Shown here: piece by piece, positions 44,580 through 53,998 of the stretch
Position numbering within the stretch: the stretch's first letter is position 1
How the letters are laid out: each line of letters begins with the position of its first letter
From: Desulfobacterales bacterium HSG2
GTDB lineage: Bacteria; Desulfobacterota; Desulfobacteria; Desulfobacterales; 4be13
NCBI GenBank assembly: GCA_030378035.1
Contig: JAUCGI010000006.1
Span: 1-61,672, forward strand
Length of the DNA stretch: 61,672 bases
Reading direction: 5' to 3'
Notes under the pieces: generated by a model
The model's input: only the letters and a program-made list of their open reading frames with translations
What the model was told of the DNA's origin: nothing
The model's database searches: none
Position numbers and translations under genes: made by a program

Positions 44580-44782
44580 CTGATTATAACGGATTTAGGG
44601 AGCCTTGAACGTGAACGTGAACGTGAACGTAAACGTAAACGTGAACGTGAACGTGAACGTGAACGTGAACCCAGGCAGGCTCGGGTTCAGGCTCGGAAAC
44701 GGGTTCGGCCTCACACCCAGGTTTGGCCCAAGCCGATGTTCACGTTCACGTTCAAGGCCTCCCCAAAAAGCGTTATAATCAG
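44580..44782. repeat. TIR element with GAACGT/ACGTTC arms
   Basis: Left CTGATTATAACGGATTTAGG and right CCAAAAAGCGTTATAATCAG. The left arm is a clean run of GAACGT hexamers and the right arm is short (TTCACGTTCACGTTCAAGG). The interior has GGCAGGCTCGGGTTCAGGCT. Confidence 0.93.
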
Positions 44783-44792
44783 TATATTTTTT

Positions 44793-44993
44793 CTGATTAT
44801 AACAGATTTAGGGAAGGCTACTTGCACTTGCGCTTGCACTTGCACTCACACTTGCACTCAGACCCCGGACACTCACTGACGGATCACGCTCAGGCCGGAG
44901 TCTGAGAACGCGGTGCGGGTTTAAGGGCAGGTGCGGGTTTAAGTGCAAGTGCAAGTGCAAGTTCAGGGCCTTCCCTAAATCCGTTATAATCAG
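44793..44993. repeat. TIR element with CTTGCA arms and apical core
   Basis: Left CTGATTATAACAGATTTAGG and right CCCTAAATCCGTTATAATCAG joined by CTTGCA/CTTGCG hexamers and AAGTGC hexamers. The apex is CACTCACTGACGGATCACGC followed by TCAGGCCGGAGTC, nearly the same as at 40815-40842. It sits 11 bp right of the previous element. Confidence 0.93.
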
Positions 44994-45004
44994 CAAATCC
45001 TTCT

Positions 45005-47083
45005 TTACCGCAAATACTTTTTCAGGACAGCAGCGAATTTGGCGAGCGACAGCGGCTTGGTGACATAATCGGTCAGCCCGGCGTCATAAGCTTCCCGCTG
45101 CTGTTCCATGAAGGCATCCTCGGACAATGCCACAATCGGTGTTTCTTTGAAATCAGGATCCCGGCGAATCTGCCGGGTGGTCTCCATCCCGTTCATTCCC
45201 GGGAGCTGGATGTCCATGAATATCAGATCCGGGGGTTGGCCTTCCGCCTTCATTTCCATTGCCTTTCTGACCCCGCTCTCTCCGTCGTCGGCAATGGTGA
45301 CTTCCATTTGCATTTTCTTTAACAGGGCCTCTATCAGTTTCTGATTGAACCACTCATCCTCAATGACCAGGATCATGCTTGCCTTGGAAAAGCTGTGAAC
45401 TCCCGGACGGATATCCTCCTCTCTTACAGGGGATGGAACTGAGGCGCAACCTTCGGTCTCTTTCAGGGGAAGAATGACACTCACCCGGGTGCCCGTTCCC
45501 TCCTCACTGACCAGTGAAATTGTCCCCTCCATAAATTCGGCCAGCCGTCTGGTGATGGCCAGGCCCAGACCCGTTCCGCCGTGCTGACGGGTGTTGGAGT
45601 TGTCCGCCTGTTCAAAAGGATCAAAGATGACTTCCTGCTTGTCATGAGGAATGCCGATTCCCTGATCCGTCACCCTGATGACGAGGGAATTCTCCTCTTT
45701 AAGCATTTTCAGCCTGACCTCTTTCCGCGCGGGTGTGAACTTGATCGCGTTGCCGAGCAGATTGATTATGATCTGAGTAAGCTTGCCGCGGTCGGAACAG
45801 ATGCTTCCGGGCAGTCCGGGATCAACCGCATAAGAGAGGCGCACCCCTTGCCGGACTGCCTGGGGATCATAGACAGTGGCGATGCCTTTCATCAGATCTC
45901 CGAGGTTGATCTCCTCCTCGAAAAGTTCTATCTTCCCGGCCTCGATCCTGGATATTTCCAGTATGTCACTGATGAGGGTCATGAGATGCTCGCCGCTGGC
46001 ATGAATGTTTTCCAGAAACTGCCGATACTCATCAGACAGAAAAGAGGTCTCTCTCTGGTCCATCAGAATATGGGAGAACCCCATGATCGCGTTCATGGGG
46101 GTGCGGATTTCATGGCTCATATTATTCAGAAACCGGGTTTTGGCCCGGGAAGCCGATTCCGCATCTTCCCTGGCTTTTTCCAGTGATTCCAGAGTCATTG
46201 CGTTATTCAGGGCGATGGATGCAAATTCGCAGAATCCCTCAGCCAGACGGAGATCGGACCGGGTGAACGGGCCGGGTTTGTTGGCAAGCCCCATGACGCC
46301 GACCACCTTTTCCCGGATTTTCAGCGGCATCACCATGACATTGTTCAGCGGAGCATGACTCTCCGGCAGATTTGCCGCCCACTGACTCCCGGGAAAATCA
46401 TTTTCACAGACGGGTTTGCCTGATTTGCATACCTCCTTTTCCAGACCGCAGGAATGTGTATGCAGGTGCGGGTAAACAGTGCGGTCACGTTCCCCGCTTT
46501 CTGAAAATAGGACTTCTTTCTGAATGCCGTTTTCAGAGACAAGGGCCACATATCCTGCGGTGAAACCGACTGATTCCGAGCAGATATCAAGTATTTTTCG
46601 GGCGACACACTTAAAATCGCTCTGTTCGAGGACCGCGCGGGAAGCTTTCAGAAGCGCCGCTGTCTCTCCGGCGTATCGCCTTGACTCTTCCAGTGCCAGT
46701 TGCAGGTCTCCCTCAGCCTGCCTGCGGTCCGCGACCTGCTGAATGAATGCCAGCAGCCGGCCCATGTCAAGGGGCTTGGTTTCATACCCGACAATCTCCT
46801 TCCGATGAACCGCCCGGGCCGCGCTCTCGATGGAAGCATGCGCGGTGATGATGATATAATCCGCACGGATGATTTCCGATAATCGTTTCTGTAGTTGCAG
46901 CCCGTCCGTGTCCGGAAGTTTGTAATCCACGATCACCAGGTCGAATTGCCGCGAGTGGCAAAGATCAGCCGCTCTTTTTCCGTCATGAGCGACAGCGGTT
47001 GCGTATCCGGCCTCTTGCAGAATGTCTGTCAGATTGGTTGCCAGATCCTGATTGTCATCCACCACCATGATATTCATTTTCAT
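45005..47083 (-). CDS. Hybrid histidine kinase REC-GAF-HisKA-HATPase-REC (copy A)
   Basis: A 692-aa soluble kinase. REC1 (Asp53 in VDYKLP) is followed by a short helical linker, GAF (about 160-290), HisKA with His324 in SHEIRTP, HATPase ([22 protein letters not shown]) and REC2 (Asp624 in MDIQLPG). No membrane segment, so it takes its input from REC1 and GAF. AAAGGAG is seven bases before ATG 47083. Its start overlaps the stop of a pseudogene tail (47080-47318). It is a near duplicate of the gene at 53999-56068, with long identical DNA stretches around HisKA and more change in GAF and REC2. It is the last gene of the minus-strand operon from 58442. Confidence 0.93.
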   Translation of the reverse strand: MKMNIMVVDDNQDLATNLTDILQEAGYATAVAHDGKRAADLCHSRQFDLVIVDYKLPDTDGLQLQKRLSEIIRADYIIITAHASIESAARAVHRKEIVGYETKPLDMGRLLAFIQQVADRRQAEGDLQLALEESRRYAGETAALLKASRAVLEQSDFKCVARKILDICSESVGFTAGYVALVSENGIQKEVLFSESGERDRTVYPHLHTHSCGLEKEVCKSGKPVCENDFPGSQWAANLPESHAPLNNVMVMPLKIREKVVGVMGLANKPGPFTRSDLRLAEGFCEFASIALNNAMTLESLEKAREDAESASRAKTRFLNNMSHEIRTPMNAIMGFSHILMDQRETSFLSDEYRQFLENIHASGEHLMTLISDILEISRIEAGKIELFEEEINLGDLMKGIATVYDPQAVRQGVRLSYAVDPGLPGSICSDRGKLTQIIINLLGNAIKFTPARKEVRLKMLKEENSLVIRVTDQGIGIPHDKQEVIFDPFEQADNSNTRQHGGTGLGLAITRRLAEFMEGTISLVSEEGTGTRVSVILPLKETEGCASVPSPVREEDIRPGVHSFSKASMILVIEDEWFNQKLIEALLKKMQMEVTIADDGESGVRKAMEMKAEGQPPDLIFMDIQLPGMNGMETTRQIRRDPDFKETPIVALSEDAFMEQQREAYDAGLTDYVTKPLSLAKFAAVLKKYLR

Positions 47084-47318
47084 TTGTTTTCTCCTTTTTT
47101 GCTGACAGGTAATGTTAAAATAAAGGGTTCGTCCATGTCCGGCAGTTTGTAATCCAAAAGCACCAGACCGAATGGTTCCTGCGGCACAGATCGGTCACGC
47201 TTTTTCAGTCCGGCGCGACCGCCGTGGTGCAGCCTTTTTCGTCCAGAATATCCCGGAGACTGTCAGCCATATCCTGATTGTCATCCGCCACGAGGATTTT
47301 CAATGATGATTCATTCAT
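47080..47318 (-). pseudogene. Broken REC fused to a kinase C-terminal tail
   Basis: From ATG 47318 the frame reads ILVADDNQDMADSLRDILDE (a receiver N-terminus), meets TGA where Gly is expected (APD-stop-KSV), then shifts frame to FGLVLLDYKLPDMD, and there joins directly to PFILTLPVSKKGENK-TGA. That tail is the C-terminus of the kinase at 56065 (TFILTLPVSKKGENK). So a deletion fused the first half of a receiver to the last residues of a kinase. Its stop overlaps the start of copy A exactly as the intact 56065 gene overlaps copy B. Its start overlaps the stop of the 47311 kinase (ATGAATGA). Confidence 0.88.
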
Positions 47319-48492
47319 TTCTGTTCTCCCTTTCGGCAATTGTTGTGGTAATCAGTTGATTTGATATCTCACGAGGAGCGAGCGGCAACGAAATAATAAT
47401 GCCGGCCCCCGTTTCGGGCTTGGTCTCCGCCCGTATCGTTCCCCCGTGATTTTCGATGATCATTTTTGTGATGGAGAGACCGAACCCGATCCCCCGGGCC
47501 TTGGTGGTGAACAGGGGTTCAAATATTTTTTCGATATGCTCCGGCGGGATTCCCGGCCCGGTATCCGCCACCCCGAGTTCAACCTGTCCTGTTTCCGGGA
47601 AGTTTGTCGAAAACGTGAGCTTACCCGCTCCGTCCATGGCCTGAACCGCATTTTTAATAATATTTTCCAACGCCATCCGGATTTGGTGGCCATCCGCAAG
47701 GATAAAAACAGGATGCCCCGGGAAATGCACTGAAACCTCTATCATTTCCGGAATTGGAACGGCATCCAATGTTTCGGAGATAAACCGGGCCAGATCATAA
47801 TGCTGAGTAACCGGCTTTTCCATACGGGCCAGATTGAGCAGACTTTCAATAATTGCCGTGCCTTTTCTCACATTTTTGCTGATGCGGACGAGATGTTCCC
47901 GGATTTTTTCATCACAATCGCCGAGTTTCATATTCAAAAAATAGACTGAACTGTCAATGGCAGCCAAAGGGTTGCGGATTTCATGGGATATGCTCCCTGC
48001 CAGATTTCCCAGTACGGCCAGACGTTCCTTCAATAGCAATTCCTCCCGGGTTTTTTGCAATTCATGCACTTTCTCTTCAAGGCGACTGGTCAGTTCACGC
48101 AAATGCAGATGCGTCCCGACCCTTGCCAACACTTCTTCAAGCTCAAACGGTTTGGTAATATAGTCAACCCCTCCGGCTTTGAAGCCTTCGATTTTTTCGG
48201 CTGTTTCGCCGAGTGCGCTGATGAAAATGACCGGGATCTCACGAGTGCGCTCATCCGCCTTCAGACGGCGGCAAACCTCGTACCCGTCCATGTTCGGCAT
48301 CTTCACATCCAGCAGGATCATGTCCGGCGTCTTAACGGACGCTGATCTCAGCGCAAGGGAGCCGTTCAAGGCCGGGCGCACCCGATATCCATGATTTGTC
48401 AGAATGTCCATCAGAAGCCGGAGACTTTCCGGGGTATCCTCAACAACAAGGATTTCGTGTCTGTCACTTTCAAATGTCTCATGATCCGTCAT
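47311..48492 (-). CDS. Soluble kinase REC-HisKA-HATPase
   Basis: A 393-aa protein. REC (about 10-130, Asp62 in LLDVKMPN, Lys in ITKPF) is followed by a coiled coil with the shared TREELLLKERLAVLG segment, HisKA with His170 in SHEIRNP, and HATPase (ADTGPGIPPEH, GIGFGLSITK). It ends with a Thr/Glu-rich tail that overlaps the next frame by eight bases. There is no sensor other than REC, so it is likely driven by another kinase or HPt. GGAGAAATATC precedes ATG. It starts 28 bp after the 48520 kinase. Confidence 0.93.
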   Translation of the reverse strand: MTDHETFESDRHEILVVEDTPESLRLLMDILTNHGYRVRPALNGSLALRSASVKTPDMILLDVKMPNMDGYEVCRRLKADERTREIPVIFISALGETAEKIEGFKAGGVDYITKPFELEEVLARVGTHLHLRELTSRLEEKVHELQKTREELLLKERLAVLGNLAGSISHEIRNPLAAIDSSVYFLNMKLGDCDEKIREHLVRISKNVRKGTAIIESLLNLARMEKPVTQHYDLARFISETLDAVPIPEMIEVSVHFPGHPVFILADGHQIRMALENIIKNAVQAMDGAGKLTFSTNFPETGQVELGVADTGPGIPPEHIEKIFEPLFTTKARGIGFGLSITKMIIENHGGTIRAETKPETGAGIIISLPLAPREISNQLITTTIAERENRNE

Positions 48493-48519
48493 GATATTTC
48501 TCCGCTAACTTCTTGGCTT

Positions 48520-49797
48520 TTATTTATTATCATTCTCCAGTTTATCATTGTTTGCATTGCTTGGCCAGGCGCTGTTTCCAGGCCCCTGTTCCTTCTTTTC
48601 GGCCATCGGCAAAGTAATGCTGAAAGTTGCCCCTGTTCCGGGACCGGATTTCGCTCTTATGGCTCCTCCGTGATTCTCAACAATCATTTTCGTGATGGAG
48701 AGACCGAACCCGATGCCGTGCGTCCTGGTGCTGAACAGCGGTTCAAAAACTTTTTCGAGTTGTTCGGGCGGGATTCCCGGTCCGGTGTCGGCCACTGAGA
48801 GTTCAGCCTGTCCTGATTCCGAAGACCGTAACGTGATCGTGAGTTTTCCCGCATCGCTCATCGCCTGTGTCGCATTTTTAATGATGTTTTTCAATGCCAT
48901 TCGGACTTGTTCGATTTCAACATCGACAAAGATATCCTTGTCAGGCACGTCTGAAACCACCTCGACCGTGTCGGGAATTTTGGCGCTGCGAAGCGTCTCG
49001 GTAATCAGATCCGTCAGATCATTCTTTTCCATCTTCGGCTTTTCCATCCGGCTGAGGTTCAGCAGGCTTTCGATAATGGCCGTGGACTTTTTCACGTTTC
49101 TGGAAATAACCCCGAGTTGTCTGTTGATCTTTTCATCCGAATTTCCGAGTTTCATTTTCAGAAAATAGGCGGAACTGTCAATCACGGCCAGCGGGTTGCG
49201 CAGTTCATGGGAAATGCTGCCCGCAAAATGACCCAGCACGGCCAGGCGTTCTTTCAGAAGCAATTCCTCCTGGGCTTTTTTCAATTCCCGGGTGCGTTCC
49301 TCAACCATTTCCTCCAGACGCTCCGAATATTTCCTAAGCCGTTCGTCCGCACGCTTGCGAACTGCGATCTCCTGTTCAAGCGCGGCATTTTTGTTCTCAA
49401 TCTCTTTTCGCATTTGTTGCAGGGAGAGATGCGTCTGAACCCGTGCCATGACCTCTTCCACCTGAAACGGTTTGGTAATGAAATCGACCGCGCCCGCTTC
49501 AAACCCTTTAACCTTCTCTTCCGGGTTCGCAACAACGCTCATAAACAAAACCGGAATCTCCTTTGTCCTTTCATTTTCCTTCAAACGCAGGCAGGTTTCA
49601 AATCCGTCCATACCCGGCATGACAATATCCAGGAGAATGATATTCGGGAGTATGTGCCGAACCCGATTCAGCGCGGCCTCGCCGTTCAGCGCGGCCAGCA
49701 CTTCATAGCCGGATTCAGACAGATATGTGTTCAGTACCGCCAAGTTTTTCGGCTCGTCATCCACCAGTAAGACTGTGCCTTTGGATTCCGGGTCCAT
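48520..49797 (-). CDS. Soluble kinase REC-coiled coil-HisKA-HATPase
   Basis: A 425-aa protein. REC (Asp57 in LLDIVMPG) is followed by a long coiled coil (about 130-175, ending EEMVEERTRELKKAQEE), HisKA with His197 in SHELRNP, and HATPase. GGAGAATAAAGA just before ATG 49797 overlaps the stop of the upstream kinase. The C-terminal tail after TLPMAEKKEQG reads NSAWPSNANNDKLEND; the kinase at 58832 has the same tail up to a TGA. The HisKA-HATPase part is almost identical to that of 56065. It probably takes phosphate or signals from the neighbouring kinases in the operon. Confidence 0.93.
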   Translation of the reverse strand: MDPESKGTVLLVDDEPKNLAVLNTYLSESGYEVLAALNGEAALNRVRHILPNIILLDIVMPGMDGFETCLRLKENERTKEIPVLFMSVVANPEEKVKGFEAGAVDFITKPFQVEEVMARVQTHLSLQQMRKEIENKNAALEQEIAVRKRADERLRKYSERLEEMVEERTRELKKAQEELLLKERLAVLGHFAGSISHELRNPLAVIDSSAYFLKMKLGNSDEKINRQLGVISRNVKKSTAIIESLLNLSRMEKPKMEKNDLTDLITETLRSAKIPDTVEVVSDVPDKDIFVDVEIEQVRMALKNIIKNATQAMSDAGKLTITLRSSESGQAELSVADTGPGIPPEQLEKVFEPLFSTRTHGIGFGLSITKMIVENHGGAIRAKSGPGTGATFSITLPMAEKKEQGPGNSAWPSNANNDKLENDNK

Positions 49798-49800
49798 TCT

Positions 49801-52353
49801 TTATTCTCCTTCCCGTTGCATAAGGGGTTCCAGCCATTCTCCGATTTTTTCCATCTGAAATTCCGCAATGAACTGATACATTTTTCCGGCAAACGGTTTC
49901 AGGCGGGAATCACCTTTTTCCAGAGCTTCCACATCATGTTTCAACCGATTGACTGACCCGATGAGGGCCAACTGATATAACCTTTCAATAGCATCTTTTC
50001 CCGGGAAAACCATTATGTTCTCATCCGCATCCGCATCGTCCGATTTCGGGTCTCTCTCCTGGTAAATCCATTCCAGTCCCATAAGCTGCTGCAACTGTCC
50101 AAGGATGTCGTCCACCTGAATCGGTTTGCTCAGAAAGGCATTGCTTCCCAGTTTGACGGATTTCCGGCGATCCGTATCATACGCACTTGCCGAAGCAGCA
50201 ATGATCACGGTATGTTCAAGTTCCCGGGTCTCCCGGATGCGGCGGATCAGTTCGAATCCGTCCATCTCCGGCATGATCAGATCGGTAATGATGGCCTCAG
50301 GGCGGGATGCCAGTGCTGCTGCCAGTCCGGTGCTTCCGTTTTCAGCTTCTGTGACGGCAATGCCCAGCGACGTCAGGATATCCTTCAATATGGCCCGGTT
50401 TTCAAAGTGATCGTCAACCACCAGAATGGTCGGCTTTTTTCCTTGCACGCCCACGATTTGCCGAGTTTCACGCTTTGAAACAACAGCCTTCCCTGCAATC
50501 GCGGGCAGGCTGATTTCAAACCGGAAACAGCTTCCTTTTCCGGGAGTGCTCTCCACATTCAGTTGACTCCCCATCACCCGGATCAGGTTCTGACTGATGC
50601 TCAGACCGAGTCCCGTACCTTTGGCCCGGCGTTCGGAGTCGCCGACTTGCTGAAACGGCATAAAGATGCGTTGCAAATCCTCAGCGGAAATCCCCACGCC
50701 GGTGTCACGGATTTCAAAGCTGACAGGTATCAGGGAAGGGGAATCAGAAGCTGATTCCCGATCTCCGATTCCCACCTTCAATTCCACTTTTCCCGCATCC
50801 GTAAACTTCACGGCATTGCCCAGCAGATTCAGCAGCACCTGACGCAGAAGGCGTTCATCTCCGGAAACCCAGTCCGGAAGATCGTCTGACAGACTGGCCT
50901 GAAAGAGAATTCCCTCGTGTTCAGCCCGAACTTTTATCATATCACCGACGTTTTTTATGAGATCCGGCAGATGGAACGCAACAGGATTCCGTTCCACTTT
51001 GCCGGATTCGATTTTGGCCAGGTCCAGGATATCATTGATCAGGCTTAACAGGTGATTGCCGCTTTGCTCGATAATATTCAGTCCCCGGAGTTGCTTATGG
51101 GAAACCAGGGGATCTCGGCTGAGTATCTGCGCGTATCCGAGAATACCGTTGAGCGGGGTGCGGAGTTCGTGGCTCATGCGGGCCAGAAACACACTTTTGG
51201 CCCGGTTTGCTTTTTCCGCTGCCATTTTGGCCTGTTTCAGCTCGGACTCATATTCATTGCGTTTTTCAATGAAAAATGAGACCGACTGGGACATGCTCGA
51301 TATTTCATCATCCCCCTCGCTCGGAATCGGGACCGGGTTTCCCTCCATATAGGCCCGCATGCATTGTTCCAGTGCAAGAACTCTGCCGATGACGGACTGA
51401 CGAATGAAGAGGAAAATAAGGAATGCACTGAAAACAATGACAACCGGGATCGCTATGAAGAGATTGCCGAGCATCCGGAGCTCTTTTCCAAGTTTCAGGC
51501 TTTTTTCCTGAATATCCGCTGAAACAATGGCAAAGACCTGATCCGTCTGCTTAGTCAGTTCATTCGACAGGAATTTGATATCAACCAGATTGCCCTGAAT
51601 CTGTGTCCGTTGCCTAAGATGGTCCCGCGCCAAGTGCAGCAATCCCTGTGTGCCAGTTCCGTAGCGTTCTGTTATTTTATAATACCGATCATACGCTTCC
51701 ATGCCAGGGATCCCGTCCTGATATGCGTTATCTGTTATTCTCTTGTATTCATAAATCTGTGTCTCATACACCCTGAGTTCCTGGGAACTCGAAATGTTGG
51801 GAAGATCATGCAGCAAGTTGAATATCTGAATGAATGCTTCCCGGATCTGATGCGGTTTCCCATTTTTGAGAGATTCTGATGAACGGGCTGTCTTCCGGAT
51901 GTACTGATCGATCTGAAGCATTCGCTGGCTGATTTCGGTATCCCGGACAACAAGAGCGATCAGCTCCTGCAGGTTATGGTAAAGCTGTTTGAAACGGCCC
52001 GGAAGATCGCCTGTGTTTTCAAATCCCGTTTCCCGAAGTTGTCTGATCAGCCGCTGATCTTCGTGAAAACGAATGTCGATTTCCCGGCCTAGGTTTTCCA
52101 AAAAAAGGGTGTTGTTGTTCAGCACGATATCGGGAGCATAAGAAATCAGTTTTTCCGTCCCCTTCACCAGTTCGGACGCGGTGATGAGCGCCGGCAGTTG
52201 TCGGTCGGGTATGGATTTGAAAAGTGTCTCAAACCGGGTAAAAAAATATTTTGCCACCGCGCCCGATAGGATCGCCGCCAACACGATAAACATAAGACCC
52301 GTCAGAACTTTATGGGAGATTCCCTTATGAATTCTTTTCTTTTCGTCACTCAT
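49801..52353 (-). CDS. TorS-like hybrid kinase, coupled to a binding-protein gene
   Basis: An 850-aa membrane kinase. The start is ATG 52353, overlapping the stop of the SBP_bac_5 gene (ATGA); 17 upstream codons are not needed. A helix (about 14-36) and a second (about 310-335) enclose a mostly helical periplasmic region of about 270 residues, the TorS/four-helix type. HAMP follows, then a coiled coil, HisKA with His395 in SHELRTP, HATPase (VGNSERR-type [11 protein letters not shown]), REC with Asp691 (ITDLIMPE) and a C-terminal helical region resembling an HPt-like tail without a clear AHxLKG. In TorT-TorS the partner binding protein sits next to the kinase. Here the partner is of the peptide/nickel class instead. 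Confidence 0.9.
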   Translation of the reverse strand: MSDEKKRIHKGISHKVLTGLMFIVLAAILSGAVAKYFFTRFETLFKSIPDRQLPALITASELVKGTEKLISYAPDIVLNNNTLFLENLGREIDIRFHEDQRLIRQLRETGFENTGDLPGRFKQLYHNLQELIALVVRDTEISQRMLQIDQYIRKTARSSESLKNGKPHQIREAFIQIFNLLHDLPNISSSQELRVYETQIYEYKRITDNAYQDGIPGMEAYDRYYKITERYGTGTQGLLHLARDHLRQRTQIQGNLVDIKFLSNELTKQTDQVFAIVSADIQEKSLKLGKELRMLGNLFIAIPVVIVFSAFLIFLFIRQSVIGRVLALEQCMRAYMEGNPVPIPSEGDDEISSMSQSVSFFIEKRNEYESELKQAKMAAEKANRAKSVFLARMSHELRTPLNGILGYAQILSRDPLVSHKQLRGLNIIEQSGNHLLSLINDILDLAKIESGKVERNPVAFHLPDLIKNVGDMIKVRAEHEGILFQASLSDDLPDWVSGDERLLRQVLLNLLGNAVKFTDAGKVELKVGIGDRESASDSPSLIPVSFEIRDTGVGISAEDLQRIFMPFQQVGDSERRAKGTGLGLSISQNLIRVMGSQLNVESTPGKGSCFRFEISLPAIAGKAVVSKRETRQIVGVQGKKPTILVVDDHFENRAILKDILTSLGIAVTEAENGSTGLAAALASRPEAIITDLIMPEMDGFELIRRIRETRELEHTVIIAASASAYDTDRRKSVKLGSNAFLSKPIQVDDILGQLQQLMGLEWIYQERDPKSDDADADENIMVFPGKDAIERLYQLALIGSVNRLKHDVEALEKGDSRLKPFAGKMYQFIAEFQMEKIGEWLEPLMQREGE

Positions 52354-53975
52354 GGTGTGTCGCCCTTCCAAAAGAGATTGTCCAGAGGTGTCATGACGCC
52401 CCATATGCTCTGTCCGAAACCGGCGATATCTTTGTGATGAATGAGGAGCATCTTTCTTTCATACAGCGAATATACCGGCAGATCGTCCGTTATGATTTTC
52501 TGGAATTGCCCGTACAGTGCATGCCGTTTTCTGAAATCGGGTTCGGAACCGGCCTGTTCCATCAGTTTGTCCGCGACCGGGTTGCTGTATCCCTGGGTAT
52601 TCGACCAGATCACCCCTTTGCGTATATTGGAAGTGAAATACGTTCGGTGGACGCCGATCACCGGATCCCCCCAGTTATAGGCACTGTCCAATGTCACATC
52701 AAAATCCCAGTCAGATACTTTCCCAGCCCATTCCGTAAAGGTTTCAGGGTTCTCAATGTTTGCTTCCACCCCCAGTTTCAGCAGAAAAAGATGACGGAGG
52801 TAGTCGCAGATTTGAAAAAAATTTCCGGTTTTGTGTGGTATGTATGTCAAACGAAAGGCAAATCTTCGACCGTTCGCGTCCCGAGCATATCCGGCTTCAT
52901 CCAACAGCTTGTTCGCCAGTTTGAAGTTCTGGGGATAAAGGTTCACGTCTTTTGAATAAAACGGGCTGTGGGATGAAATGGGACCGGTTTCCATATTGGT
53001 CTGACCTTCAAATAATGTCCTGACAATAAATTCACGGTCAATGGTGTATGCAAATGCTTTTCGGACTCGCAAATCATCAAACGGTTTTTTCCGCAGGTTG
53101 AACGCGAGCCAGCCAATGGGACCAGTCCCTTTGAAGGCGTCAGTGAGGGTGACCGTATGGTCGAGCATACTCAGATATCTCATTTTTTTTAAATTATGAA
53201 ACGATAACATCAACTGGGTATCCCCCACTTCAAAACTCATGGACTCTTCCTGCAAATTGTTAATGATCTTTATATGGATATGATCCAGATAAGGACGGTC
53301 TTTGATAAAGAACTCCCTGTTCTTTTCAAGCAGAATATGCTTTCCCCTGACGAATTCTTTCAGTCTGAACGGCCCGGAACCGACGGGGTTCATATTGGCC
53401 GGATGATCTCTGACTTTTTCCACGCTTCCATACACATGCATGGGAAGAATCGGCAACAGCGCCGCCGACATGGCCAGCAGCAGCGCGGGATGCGGTTTCA
53501 CAAGCCGAACAATGACGGTGTGGGGGGTTGGTGTGTCCACCTTTCCCACCGGGGCCATCATGGATTGAAACGGATGATGTGCTTTCACGGTCATGATGGA
53601 AAACGCCACATCCTCGGATGTGATCGGTTTCCCGTCATGGAAAACCGCATTCTTCCGCAAGTGCAGGGTGACGGTCAGTCCGTCCGGTGAGATGTCCCAT
53701 TTTTCCGCAAGATACGGGTGCGGATTCCATTGATTGTCATAGCGCACCAGTCCCGCGAAAATCTGAGCGCCCGGGAACGCGGTGGCCAGCCCCGATTGGA
53801 TGGCCGGGTTCAGATGATGCGGGGTGGCGTAAAGACTTGCTTTAATCTCTCCGCCGGTAACAGGGGCCGAATCTTTCGATTCGGCCGCTTGAATTCCAAA
53901 CAGCGTCATCAGGATGCATATCATCGCTATCCCGCACTGAATCCTTTGCCGTTTGTCTGAGTGATGGTTCTTCAT
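52350..53975 (-). CDS. SBP_bac_5 (peptide/nickel-type) binding protein
   Basis: A 541-aa secreted protein from ATG 53975 (AAAGGAG upstream). The signal peptide (about 1-33, ...GIQAAES) is followed by the family-5 fold: [47 protein letters not shown] and [14 protein letters not shown] are typical. No Dpp/Opp permease or ATPase is nearby. The stop overlaps the start of the 49801 kinase (ATGA), so protein and kinase are made together. By analogy with TorT or LuxP it may be the ligand sensor for that kinase (inference). It starts 23 bp after the copy-B kinase. Confidence 0.92.
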   Translation of the reverse strand: MKNHHSDKRQRIQCGIAMICILMTLFGIQAAESKDSAPVTGGEIKASLYATPHHLNPAIQSGLATAFPGAQIFAGLVRYDNQWNPHPYLAEKWDISPDGLTVTLHLRKNAVFHDGKPITSEDVAFSIMTVKAHHPFQSMMAPVGKVDTPTPHTVIVRLVKPHPALLLAMSAALLPILPMHVYGSVEKVRDHPANMNPVGSGPFRLKEFVRGKHILLEKNREFFIKDRPYLDHIHIKIINNLQEESMSFEVGDTQLMLSFHNLKKMRYLSMLDHTVTLTDAFKGTGPIGWLAFNLRKKPFDDLRVRKAFAYTIDREFIVRTLFEGQTNMETGPISSHSPFYSKDVNLYPQNFKLANKLLDEAGYARDANGRRFAFRLTYIPHKTGNFFQICDYLRHLFLLKLGVEANIENPETFTEWAGKVSDWDFDVTLDSAYNWGDPVIGVHRTYFTSNIRKGVIWSNTQGYSNPVADKLMEQAGSEPDFRKRHALYGQFQKIITDDLPVYSLYERKMLLIHHKDIAGFGQSIWGVMTPLDNLFWKGDTP

Positions 53976-53998
53976 TTTTTTCTCCTTTCTCTTCATTT

